Of a stretch of 64,000 nt of DNA, positions 20,814-30,625 are shown one piece after another. The stretch covers positions 67,746 to 131,745 of the forward strand of contig NOKP01000025.1 of NCBI GenBank assembly GCA_002682825.1, given 5' to 3'. The translations under genes and the position numbers were made by a program. The DNA is from Neonectria sp. B-13 (taxonomy: Eukaryota > Ascomycota > Sordariomycetes > Hypocreales > Nectriaceae). Numbering within the stretch: position 1 is the stretch's first letter; every line of letters starts with the position of its first letter. Under the pieces are notes generated by a model. It was not told where the DNA came from. It searched no databases and saw nothing but the letters and a program-made list of their open reading frames with translations.

Positions 20814-22043
20814 TTATGCTGCTGCCTGCGACTGACTAGCTCCTTTGCGACGCCGACACCAGAAGAAGAAGGCTCCGACTCCGAGTGCCAGGACGGCGAC
20901 GGCGATGTCAACACCGATGCGAGCCTTTGCGCCTGTCGACATTCCGCCATCATCACAACCATCATCTTCTTTGCCAACGATGGCGCTCGTAGGAGTGCTA
21001 GAGGGTGCCTCCTCTCCGTCATCATCCCAGACACCACTTCAGGATGCCTTCATATCGTTGCCACCCTTGCTGATAGTCTTGTCCTTCTCTTCGATCGAAA
21101 CAACATTTGTGATGGGCTGGACAACCCGACCTGGAGCCTGGGCCAGCCACCAAGTGTTGGCGTCGCGGTGCCAGTTAGCCCCGACAAAGGCGTCTTGGAG
21201 GAATTCTCGGCCTAGGACATACTGTCCCTTACCGTTCACATGACATGGGAAGTAGGGTGTTGGGGCGTCGACGAGGGGCGATGTGAGGGTTAGATTGAGG
21301 TGCAGAAAGGGAACACGGATCTTGACCACATCGGTATTCGAGCCAGAAATAAACGAAAATCTCAGGGCTGTGGCTGAGGTGATGATTCTCTCGTACTTAT
21401 CGGACTTTATATCCCAGAGCTATAGGCCAGGTCCTTATCGAAATACACAGGGAGGTTGGCGGCAATGCTATCACAGGTCGATTTGGGAAGAGTGAGATAT
21501 GGGGAACAGCCGCGTATCAAGACCTTAAGCCCACTTCCGATAGATTGGTTTCCCTTGGCAAGAAGATCGTCCTTAGAGGAGTCAAACGTGAAGAGAGACT
21601 TGCTTTCAATGACCTCAATACCGAGATCCCTCAGTGTAATGCCGTCTCTAGGACCTCCGTTCAACGACATATCGTCCATACATCACTTCCCTGGGTCGCC
21701 CTCCAGATTCAGATTAAGTATGAAGCCGCCGAGACCTCCATCAAGAAGGATGCCCCCCTGATCGCCTGGGGATTCATCATAGGTTCCAGCCTTGGACGCG
21801 TAGCAGGTGCTCCCGTCGCAGTAACCGTCCTCGATCAGCCACGTCTTCCACGCACTGCCTGTGTAGAGACCGAGTGGTGTCTCATCGACTCTTATCTGAA
21901 CATTGATTGCTCGCCAGGGACCGTCTGGCCCAAAAGTATCATCAGTCCATGTAGGGAACTTCCCGGGGGACTCGCTCAGCCAAGGCAACAGTGATCAAGG
22001 CCACCACAGCAGTTGACAAAAGAGTCCAGGACATGGCCGACAT
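20814..22043 (-). pseudogene. Peptidase A1 (pepsin-like) family pseudogene with signal peptide and C-terminal TM
   Basis: Remains of a secreted or membrane-anchored aspartyl-protease-like gene. It opens at 22043 with a clear signal peptide (WTLLSTAVVALITVALAE). The frame then breaks in a C5 run (plus-strand G5 at 21965-21969); the next frame has the family-like GPDGPWRAINVQI. TGA stops that frame at 21683-21685, a further frame change and TAG lie near 21420-21430, and another TGA lies at 21039-21041. Between them are recognisable A1 C-lobe segments (YLTLPKSTCDSIA, GQYVLGREFLQDAFVGANWH). After them come an acidic linker, a TM segment (IAVAVLALGVGAFFFW) and a basic tail ending at 20814. The first lobe looks shortened and no DTG/DSG catalytic pair is evident. 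At least four lesions make a functional product unlikely. Introns could hide some of them but no set of consensus sites restores the frame. Confidence 0.8.
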
Positions 22044-23185
22044 CCTGCCTTTCGATAAGGTCAGAACGAACGAACGAACGGAGGTAACAACACGGTAATA
22101 GAACCCATGCCCAAGCAAACAAAACAAGACAAAACAAATTAGTAACAAAGAAGGGGGGAGGGGGTTGTTCAAAGTAGAACATGATCAAGAGGGGAAACGG
22201 AAGCAGGACAGCCAAGACGGTGGGAAGAGGGCAGAGGAAAGGAAAATTCGAGGACCATCATCATGGGGGCGCTGAGTTTCAAGGTTGTTGTTCAGCCGAT
22301 AGCTCGCCCACTTGGTCTGCAGCAGGCACAACCAACATGCATGAGATGGATCCGTCACGCCTTGCTTTGTGGATGTACCTCCCTGAGTATTGAGCGAGCG
22401 ACTAACAAATAATGAGTGCCGTGTACATGTAACTGGTCAGGCCATTGTTACCCCATGTCCAGCGGGTTGGTTGGTTTGCTTTACCAACAACAGCAGGGAT
22501 CATGCTGAGGAGGATGTGCCCATGGCGCATGCCTCCTTGACTGCCCTTCGACTTTAGTAGGCAACTCGTCAAGGGCGTCAGACCATGGAGTGAACATGTA
22601 TATAGGAAATGCAAAAGATGCATCCAATCATAGGGTCCAGCTTTCATCAGACTCTCCGCTAAAGTCTTAGGACAGTCAAAGGAGGCGCGCGGCTGGTGGC
22701 CTCGCCTGAAACAAGACAAATAAACTCAGCGACTAAGCGCCTAGGCAATTTCAAAATTAGCAGGGTCTATTTCTAGTCGCTGCGCATCCAATCAGCACAT
22801 CAAGAGCAGTGCAGGGATCGACGGCCCGAACTACACTAACATGTTCCTCGTCCCGCAGCTAGGCTGTGTTCTAAGGCTAAAGGTTGGCTGATTCACTCTT
22901 TCCAACAAAGAAAGGTCCATTTCATCAGTGCTTCCAGCCTCCGAATCACAAAGACATTCTCCAACTTCCCCTCTTCCCTTTCCTAACATATTCCATCTTT
23001 ATCCTATCCTTTAATTGACCATCTATCTACAAAAACCCACACACAAATACAGATCCCTCAGCCCATAAAGGGTTCACCCCCTTCGAATAGTTTGGCAGTG
23101 GTTCCTCCCGCTTAAACCATCACTCTACGCAAGCCAAATAGTCAACACGATTGCCGAATCAGCACCTCTATCCCCGTCGCGCTTC
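22044..23185. other. 1.1-kb intergenic region
   Basis: Between the pseudogene and the glycosyltransferase. It contains a short CGAA repeat (about 22066-22080). From 22890 the plus strand becomes pyrimidine-rich, as expected of the promoter/leader of the downstream gene. No gene supported. Confidence 0.5.
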
Positions 23186-24289
23186 ATGGCGTCCAAACGC
23201 TACCACTGGACTACGGCGGCTGCTGTCTTCACCATCTTCTTCATCTTCCTCCTCCTCAACCATGACACCCTACCCCAGGTGACGCCGCCGCACCATGCCA
23301 CGGCCGATGTCGACTGGTCTCGCTTCGCCTATACCCAATATGTCACTAACAGCGCATACCTCTGCAACTCGGTCATGTTCTTCGAGGCCTTACATCGCCT
23401 TTCCAGTCGCGCCGACCGCGTGATGATGTATCCCTCTAGTATGCTTGAGTCAGATGACGACCAGTCCAGCGACGCCCGCCTGCTCATCAAGGCCCGCGAA
23501 GATTACAATGTCAAGCTCGTTCCCATCGCTGTCCAGCACAGGAATGGTGCAGATGGTAAGTTGCTTGCTGTCATCATCAGCTCCGCCCCGAACACACGAT
23601 TTTGTCTCGGCGACAACCGCTTGCTAACACCGCTTCATCCTCTAGTGACCTGGGCCGATTCCTTCACCAAGCTCCTCGCTTTCAACCAGACTCAATATCG
23701 CCGTGTGCTTTCCATCGATTCCGACTCTACGCTCCTGCAAGATATGGACGAATTGTTTCTTCTACCTTCGGTGCCAGTAGCCATGCCCCGAGCCTACTGG
23801 CTACTCCCGGACAAGGATGTCCTCTCATCACAGGTCGTGCTCATCGAGCCTTCTGAAACCGAGTTCGCTCGCATCATGGGCAAGGTGGATTCCGCGGATG
23901 GTAACGACTATGATATGGAGATTGTCAACTACCTCTACCGCAATAACGCTCTCGTTCTCCCGCATCGTCGCTACGATATGCTGACCGGCGAGTTTCGCGG
24001 CGACAACCACGCCAAGTATCTCGGCTCTGACGATGAGCATTGGGATCCCGCCGCGGCCTACAACGAGGCCAAGCTCGTTCACTTTTCTGACTGGCCACTT
24101 CCAAAGCCTTGGCTGCCCTCACCTGAAGACCAACGCCTGATGTTGCAGCCCGAATGTACGAATACCACGACCACGGATGATGCTGAGGATTGTACAGCAA
24201 GGATAATATGGAATTCTTTTTATACGGATTTCAAAAAGAAGCGGAAGGTAATTGACGCCGCCAAATACCCTCATCTACCTCCTTTCTAG
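23186..24289 (+). CDS. GT8-like glycosyltransferase, type II membrane protein (Gnt1-type)
   Basis: Predicted Golgi glycosyltransferase related to glycogenin/GT8-fold N-acetylglucosaminyltransferases such as yeast Gnt1. Exons are 23186-23555 and 23646-24289 (337 residues). The 90-bp intron has GTAAGT, a GCTAAC branch point and CTCTAG, and is a multiple of 3 without stops, so the gene also reads open as 367 residues. A short cytosolic tail and one TM segment (AAAVFTIFFIFLLLN, ~11-25) begin the protein. The DxD metal/nucleotide motif is IDSDST, within the typical RVLSIDSDSTLLQDMDELF context, followed by MPRAYW and a late HFSDWPLPKPW that matches the family pattern. Start: first ATG, immediately before the TM helix. 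Donor and acceptor sugars cannot be told from sequence. Confidence 0.88.
   Translation: MASKRYHWTTAAAVFTIFFIFLLLNHDTLPQVTPPHHATADVDWSRFAYTQYVTNSAYLCNSVMFFEALHRLSSRADRVMMYPSSMLESDDDQSSDARLLIKAREDYNVKLVPIAVQHRNGADGKLLAVIISSAPNTRFCLGDNRLLTPLHPLVTWADSFTKLLAFNQTQYRRVLSIDSDSTLLQDMDELFLLPSVPVAMPRAYWLLPDKDVLSSQVVLIEPSETEFARIMGKVDSADGNDYDMEIVNYLYRNNALVLPHRRYDMLTGEFRGDNHAKYLGSDDEHWDPAAAYNEAKLVHFSDWPLPKPWLPSPEDQRLMLQPECTNTTTTDDAEDCTARIIWNSFYTDFKKKRKVIDAAKYPHLPPF
23556..23645 (+). other. Stop-free 90-bp intron (3n) in the GT8-like gene
   Basis: Consensus splice signals, yet length divisible by three and open in frame; retention would insert 30 residues just before the region carrying the DxD motif. Confidence 0.8.
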
Positions 24290-25801
24290 AGTTTTAACAC
24301 GTTCACAGGAAGTTTGCGGCTGAGTAAGTCGGGCGAGTTTATGCAAAACGCCGAGAAGCGCGTGCGAGCGCATCGAAACCTTTCGTCACGCCGTCAATCA
24401 GCCCTTACATCGAAACATTCCATAGGGATATCTGGGATAAAGTAACAGGTTAGCTCCCCTCATCAAATGTCTGTATACGTCGTACTTACTCTATTCAGAG
24501 ATTCCACCTTGTCGCGTGTCGATCAATTTGAAGCGCAACTCGCGCTACCTCAACAATGGTCGATCCTTGGTGGCAATGAAACTGAGGGCACAAATGTGCA
24601 AAATGAATACGCCCAGATTTAATCGCGGGCCATGGACCGCAAAGCAAGATGATTACCTCGAAGTTCTGAAGACTCACGGGATTCCCTACAAGGAGTGGGC
24701 TCAGTCCTTCCGAGGAAAACTCGCTTCCAGCGAACTGAGAGAGCCCTTCCGGTAAGGCGTACTACATTGGGTTTAAATACCAAGACTTTTAATACGGTCC
24801 AACGGACCGATGACGAAGAAAAATTCACCACGGAACTCACGCTTTTCAATATTGGACATCTCGGGATCTGTGACAGGTTTTGGAAAATATATGGAACCAA
24901 ATGTAGTTAACCGTTGATTAATTGGAAATATTAAATCATGAAAAGATCCTTAAATCATGGTGAACCCTCTGATGCAAGGAAACAACAGTGGGGGGCGAGT
25001 GATGAAGACAGGTTTATCATGGAGTGTTCTGATCGGCCGTTGGATATCTTTCCCGCTTTTCTCCAAAATTTGGGGCTCATCGAACTAAAGAGGCTTTGAT
25101 CAACAGATACTATATGTGACGGAGGAGGAGGAATGAGAAATTGACGACATAGTGTATGTAGACAACATGGATCGAAATCATAGGTAATTGGTCTCTGGCT
25201 CTAGAAACCTGTTTGTGTAAGTTCTGTTTTCCGAGAAGCTCAAGCTTCAGTACTAGTCAAGTGTTTTGACAGAAACACTTTTAAACCTCGACGTCAGATC
25301 GTTTGATTTACCTTGCCCCAAGGACCTGCGGTACCATGGATGGAAACTAGCCATCTTGCCGCTCATGTTCTGCACACTTGGCAACGCCATTCCCGCCCCG
25401 ACGTCGGTCACATCAAAAGCCCTTGCTTGACATCCATAGCTGGTTCCGTCGTCCCAAGTCCAAATCCGCACCGCCATCGACCGGCTCCTACTGTGACGGG
25501 GCAGCCGTACAAGAGGAACAGCCCGGGCTACAATTTGGTCGAATGGTCATGAAGCAGCAAGCAGAGATGTGAGTTTTCCTTTTGTTGCGGCCAGCACCAA
25601 CTATGACGAGTACGGTCGAGACGTTCGTGAGATTGATGTACGGCTCCTCGCGGTCAATTTGGCCTACGCTAAGTAAGGGAAGTAATAGAGCTTCTTTCTG
25701 CTTGAACATATTCTGTCTTCACTCCAGCATAGTTGAGGTCAGTGCCAGCAGGTGCTGCTTTTGAAACCGAATCTTGGACTAGCCTAACTGACAAGCTGCT
25801 C
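24290..25801. other. 1.5-kb region with only a possible SANT/Myb remnant
   Basis: Between convergent glycosyltransferase and aminotransferase genes. Apart from the segment described separately at 24600-25100 I see no coding signal. 25100-25800 shows nothing recognisable. Confidence 0.4.
24600..25100 (+). pseudogene. Possible SANT/Myb-like domain remnant
   Basis: Three short open stretches resemble degenerate SANT/Myb repeats: FNRGPWTAKQDDYLEVL (from about 24615), RTDDEEKFTTEL (about 24807) and WGASDEDRFIMEC (about 24990). Each has the aromatic start and acidic DxE/EE cluster of such repeats, but they lie in separate frames with stops between. I could not join them through good splice sites. 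It may be a decayed Myb-like gene or a coincidence; no functional product is claimed. Confidence 0.25.
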
Positions 25802-27251
25802 CTATGACATTGCGAAAGCGCGGATGAATTTGGCAAGCTTCTCTGCGCCCTCAAGAGTAATTGAGTTGTAGTTGCTTGCGCGAATTCCACCAACCGAACG
25901 ATGTCCCTTTAACCCAGTCAGTCCTTGGGCGATACCCTCCGCTAGAAAGGCTTTCTCAGCGGCATCGACATCGCCACCCTTGGTAACCCTGAAGCAGATA
26001 TTGATGCGCGACCGCGCTGCCTTGCTGGGAACGATCTTGTAGATCTCGGGAAAGGCCTCAATGGCATCATAAACAAGTTGAGCCTTCTTGTCAGATACAG
26101 CTTGCTGCCCTTCAACCTTGTCTGGGTATGTTTTCAACAACTTTCCAAGAACCTGGCCAATGATGTATACACTAGTAATATAATTAGTATTATCCTGGGC
26201 TTTGCATCAAATGGAACTTACTCGAAGATGCTCAATGTATTATAAAGACTGTTGTTTTTGGCAACAGTCTCGTATTGGAAGATGATGGGCGGAATAGGCA
26301 GACCCAGTTGTCGCATTAGACTTGCAGAAGGTTGAGATGTGATGGGCGGTAAAAAGCTCTTCTTGATAATCACAACGGTGATACCGGTTGGTCCGAGGTT
26401 CTTTTGGGCGCCAAAGAAGATAGCCGAGAAGTTCTTTACTGGAATCTTTCTTGTCAGGATATTCGAACTCATATCGGCGACAACAATCGGGCCCTTTCCA
26501 TCAGGCCCCGGCTCAAGAGACTTGGGAAATGCAGGAAATTCAACCCCATCAACCGTCTCATTTGAACAGAGATACACCATGGCAGCATCCTTGGATAGCT
26601 TCCAGGTGCTCTCATCCGGAATGGTTCCAAACTTGCCGCCGTTCGTCTTACGGCTATCTGCCGCAATGTTGACATGCTCTGAGCCAAAAAGCCGCTCGGC
26701 CTCAGCTGACGCTTTCTGTGACCAGCCGCCGGTAATCAGGTAATCGATCTTGAGATCCTTATCCACGGCCTCCTTGAATTGCTGGATCGCCTTGGGGTCG
26801 GTGGGATCGCCTTTGATATCCCCAAAGATCTCTTGCTGCTTGCGGGTAACCCAGGCGCCAACAAAGTTATACGCTGTAGCAGAGAATTGTCCTGTGCCAC
26901 CGCCTTGCATAAAGAGGATCTCGTAGTCATCTGGGATATCAAGACAGGAGGCCAGATCAACTTTAGCCTGATTAATGATATCGGCAGCCAGCTGTGAGCG
27001 GTGAGAATGTTCAGCGACTATACGGAGAAACCAGATGTCAGCATCACTCATTCAAGACAGACGACGAAAGGTCATTTCAAGATGCCTCCTGGGGATATGG
27101 TGGAAGGGGGAACGAGGGCCTCTGGGAGCTCCATACCGCCTAGGCCAGTGTCATTGAAGTTCAGGAGCGCCTTGGCAGCGTCCTCGAGCACGGCAGTATC
27201 GAGCAGAGCAGGCCCGGCACCGAAGTACGTGATATCTGATCTGGAGGGCAT
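25802..27251 (-). CDS. SER1: Phosphoserine aminotransferase
   Basis: PLP-dependent class V aminotransferase converting 3-phosphohydroxypyruvate and glutamate to phosphoserine and 2-oxoglutarate, second step of serine synthesis, cytosolic. Exons are 27251-27137, 27017-26222 and 26171-25802 (426 residues); introns 119 and 50 bp. Seen: ITYFGAGPALL at the start, NFNDTGLG joined across intron 1 to VAEHSHRS, MQGGGTGQFSATAYN (PLP phosphate contacts), the lysine Schiff-base region FFGAQKNLGPTG, and the C-terminal GLTGLKGHRSVGGIRAS. All are standard for SerC/Ser1. The splice choices are phase-consistent (1, then 2) and rebuild conserved blocks. The first ATG of the frame is used. No odd features. Confidence 0.95.
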
Positions 27252-28250
27252 GATGCTGGTAGGTGCACGAGGTTGATCTTATCGTGAGTGAGGTGGTGAA
27301 GGTGCGGAGTGTTGTTGAAGTGCACGTTTTGGAGGATGAGTCAACTGCAGCTTGAAATATTATTCCCTGGGGCATGGCATAACTACCCCACTGTCTGTGG
27401 GTTGCTCCAGGCAGCGCCCCATTGGCTGGGCAAGCTAGTCCCTACTAGCTGCGGTGCATAATGGCCTTAATCTGAGCTGCCCTGGGAAGAACCGGGCTCA
27501 GGTACTCCAAGATTGATGTTAACCACGCCGTTCATTTCTCGAAGACGCCTTCTGATTCCACTCGGGATCTTGCCGCGTACAAGTCCAACCAGGGATGGAC
27601 TATTTGTTGAGCATGATTTATGTGCGGAACAACGGTGATTATTAGTAGGCCGGAACGTCCTGCGGAGAGATCGGATGAATCAATGTCGTTGCACTAACTC
27701 GACTACCAAAATGAGGGGCACCCGAGTTCCGCTTACCATGAATGAAATATCTAGAACCTCGCTGCCAATCAAAGTCCATGCTCCTCATCTCTTGTCATGC
27801 CGTTGCCCCAAACGCCCCAATCTCCATTTCAACGAGCAGAGGTTTGTCAGAGCTATGACAGGTCGCAAGCCACTCCGGATGGAAAATCGCAGCACGTCGC
27901 TCTCTTCCACTGGAGTCGAGACCTCCGGCTTCTCGGTCACCCTGACGATGTTGGAGAGGGTGGGAACGGAACTCTGAGAAGCTGCTATCTAATCACCAGC
28001 AGACCATGACTATATGCGGAAGGATAGTTCCGCTTTGAGCACTGGGGGTGGTGACAGCAGCACGAACCCATGGAACGTCGTCCCCGAGGGCCACGGACTT
28101 GACCTTCTCCCTTCACGGGCCGGGCTTGAGCGCAGTCGAGAGCTTCCCGGTGACAACGAAGAGCAGTTCGAGGTTACGAAGCGGTACTTCAACAAGAAGG
28201 TAGAACTTCTACGCCCTCGCGATGAAGATAGGCGAATGAGGGAACGGCGC

Positions 28251-28273
28251 GCCCACGCCCACGCCCACGCCCT
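28251..28273. repeat. GCCCAC hexanucleotide repeat (about 4 copies)
   Basis: Tandem gcccac units in a GC-rich stretch. In one minus frame it would encode alternating Ala-Trp, which looks artefactual. Confidence 0.85.
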
Positions 28274-28756
28274 AAGACAGGTCCTCCGACACAGTCGTCG
28301 CCGAGCAGTCAGGCTTGGAGGATTCTCAGCCATACCAAGGTCTACCTCCTGGTCGCCAAGCACGGCTTCAAGGCTTCCCCTTCCCATTAGCTGCTTTTGA
28401 CGCTCAGCCTCCCAGGCCCAGTCCGCAGGCGGCCTACCTTGCTCGAATGCCTCGCCTTCAGCTTCGTGGAATAGTGCACTTGAAGTGTCCCCATGCTCCG
28501 TCTCGGGAATGATTTCGGGAACCGCTTGTGGATTTCTTTCCGTGGCAGTCCCTCCTTCAGATCTCTGAGAAGGCCATTTCCTCCTCCGCGAATCTCGCTG
28601 CCGGTCCTTGCTTCGCCGAGTTACATCTTTTGGCCGGAGATGGATTGGTCCAATTCCCAATAGCATCCTCACGTCACCGGAAATGGTTCTTGTGACTGAA
28701 AGACATCGTGTAAATCCGAGCTGTTGTACTTTGTAGCATGGTTGCATGGGCATCGG

Positions 28757-28778
28757 CAGTTATGGTAGTTGACCCCGC
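28757..28778. repeat. Dispersed 22-bp motif, copy 2
   Basis: Matches 19462-19483 at 20 of 22 positions; see that entry. No flanking transposase or target duplication was recognised. Confidence 0.4.
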
Positions 28779-29612
28779 CCCCACCATGGAGCTTTGTGCG
28801 ATTTAGCATCGAGATCTGAGCATTCCGGCATCCGCGGGGTAACTGGTTCGCGTCTACACACCAGTCAATTTCAAAAGTAGCCATACTGAGTAGTGTTTCA
28901 ATTATGTCGACTTTGATCCTTTTTGAGGTCAAGGAATCGCCATGTCAAGATACGTTCTCAAAGCTCATCCCCGCGGAGATCAAGTACAGCTCCAATCGAC
29001 AGCTCCGAGGATCGGCTCGGCCTTCGCGTCTGGCATTGGGCGATGATGCAATCAATTTGTCAGCACCCACTTTTGGGTCAGAATGACGGAAGGCACCAAG
29101 CGGGCCTGGACTACTTGTTTACCCCACTACTACGTAGCTGCGCAGCTTGTGAGAGGTGAGAGAGCTCTCCATAGCCCTCGGAACCTGGGAGAGTGGGATA
29201 CAGCGCTCAACGGCCCAGTAACCTCGCCGAGACTTGGCTTTGTTAGGGGTTCAACGGGCCAATCCGACCAAGACGCGGCAGGAGGGGAAACTTGCTGACT
29301 AGCCAGAGGGCAATTCTCAGCGAGTGAGACAAGGAGGGAAGCACGGAAGTACGGAGGGAGAGCAGACTGGGAGAAAGGAGGGGCAGTTTTGGGAAAGCGG
29401 GACGCGCGAAGAGCGAGAGAGGAGGGAAGCTTCTCCTCGCCTCGGGACTGGAGGACCAGCCAAAGGACTGGGGGCCTCCGCTTCGGACTTCTTCTCTTCT
29501 CCTCTCGTTCTTCAAAACTCTGCCTCTTCTTCCCTCTCCACTCCCATCTCCCAATTCCGACAGCTTCATCTCACCTAACTCACCAAACCCATTCAGCCCA
29601 AAATCAGCCAAA

Positions 29613-30625
29613 ATGGTCAAAGCAGGTACGCAACCCCAGGTCTCCAGTTTTCCCCGGAACTTTCAAGGGAGTGTCCCTCTCTTTATACACCTATGGGCCA
29701 CATGCGGGCTTGACATCGGGAGGAGGGGGTTCGAGCTGGTTTGAGCGGGTTTCGTCTCGTCCAACGGGATGGACGGATCGCACCGCGCCAGACCTTGATG
29801 GCCTCAGCCCTATGCCGCAGAGAGCATGACGTCTCACGATGAGTCCCTTGATGGCCGTTGCAGAACAGGGTTCAGCTCCCCAGATGGAGCTCGTCTCGCC
29901 CTGTCGGCCTCGACGGCCGCATCCTAGCATGCCTTGAAGAATATTAGCTAACAGGCGCCTGCATGCAGTTGCCGTCGTCCGTGGTGACTCCAAGGTCAGC
30001 GGAACCGTTGTTTTCGAGCAGGAGTCCGAGTCCTCTCCCACCACCATCAGCTGGGATATTGCCGGCAACGACGCCAACGCCGAGCGCGGCTTCCACATCC
30101 ACACCTTTGGTGACAACACCAACGGCTGCACCTCTGCCGGCCCTCACTGTTAGTCCACCCTCCTGTCCCGGGACGCTTCCCTGAGAGTGCGTATCAGACA
30201 CGGCCCTATAATCAGCGACTGACCCGGAAATCTTGACAGTCAACCCCTTCAGCAAGACCCACGGTGCTCCCACTGCTGAAGAGCGTCACGTCGGTGATCT
30301 CGGCAACATCAAGACCGATGGCGAGGGTGTTGCCAAGGGCTCTACCAAGGACTCTCTTATCAAGCTGATCGGCCCCCACTCCATCATTGGCGTAATTACA
30401 TGCTCCTAGCACCTACAATGGTTTCCAACGCTGACTCATATATTAGCGAACCGTCGTTGTCCACGCCGGCACTGACGATCTTGGTCTCGGTGGCCACGAG
30501 CTGTCCACCCAGACTGGCAACGCTGGTCTCCGACCCGCTTGTGGTATGTGCAGATTGTGCCATGTCGTCCTTGATACGCCTGCTAATTGCTCTCTCCCGC
30601 AGGTGTCATTGGTATCTCCAACTAG
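29613..30625 (+). CDS. SOD1: Cu/Zn superoxide dismutase
   Basis: Cytosolic/intermembrane-space enzyme dismutating superoxide. Five exons: 29613-29625, 29969-30148, 30240-30391, 30447-30543, 30603-30625; 154 residues, the canonical length. Introns are 343, 91, 55 and 59 bp; intron 1 is several times longer than any other here and follows a 13-nt coding exon. Copper and zinc ligands are visible: GFHIHTFGD (two His), AGPHFNPF (bridging His split by intron 2), THGAP, the zinc HVGD, and VVHAG. The disulfide Cys pair is in TNGCTSAG and RPACGVIG. Every junction is in phase and restores the conserved sequence. Upstream sequence is strongly pyrimidine-rich (29465-29580), a common fungal promoter feature. 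Confidence 0.97.
29626..29968 (+). other. Long first intron of SOD1
   Basis: 343 bp, donor GTACGC, acceptor CATGCAG. It is unusual in a window where introns are mostly below 100 bp and may carry regulatory sequence. Confidence 0.85.

Larger units (their letters stand above)
27252..29612. other. 2.4-kb region without a supported gene
   Basis: Upstream of both SER1 and SOD1. Long overlapping ORFs at 28010-28753 (minus) and 28014-28400 (plus) occupy the same GC-rich DNA and neither has a recognisable domain. It includes a GCCCAC hexamer repeat at 28251-28273 and a dispersed 22-bp motif at 28757-28778. The last 280 bp switch from purine-rich to pyrimidine-rich. Confidence 0.45.

Noticed and set aside
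28010..28753. 247-codon minus-strand ORF and overlapping plus-strand ORF 28014-28400
   Set aside because: Both read the same GC-rich DNA in opposite directions, include repeat-derived Ala-Trp runs, and show no domain or splice structure.
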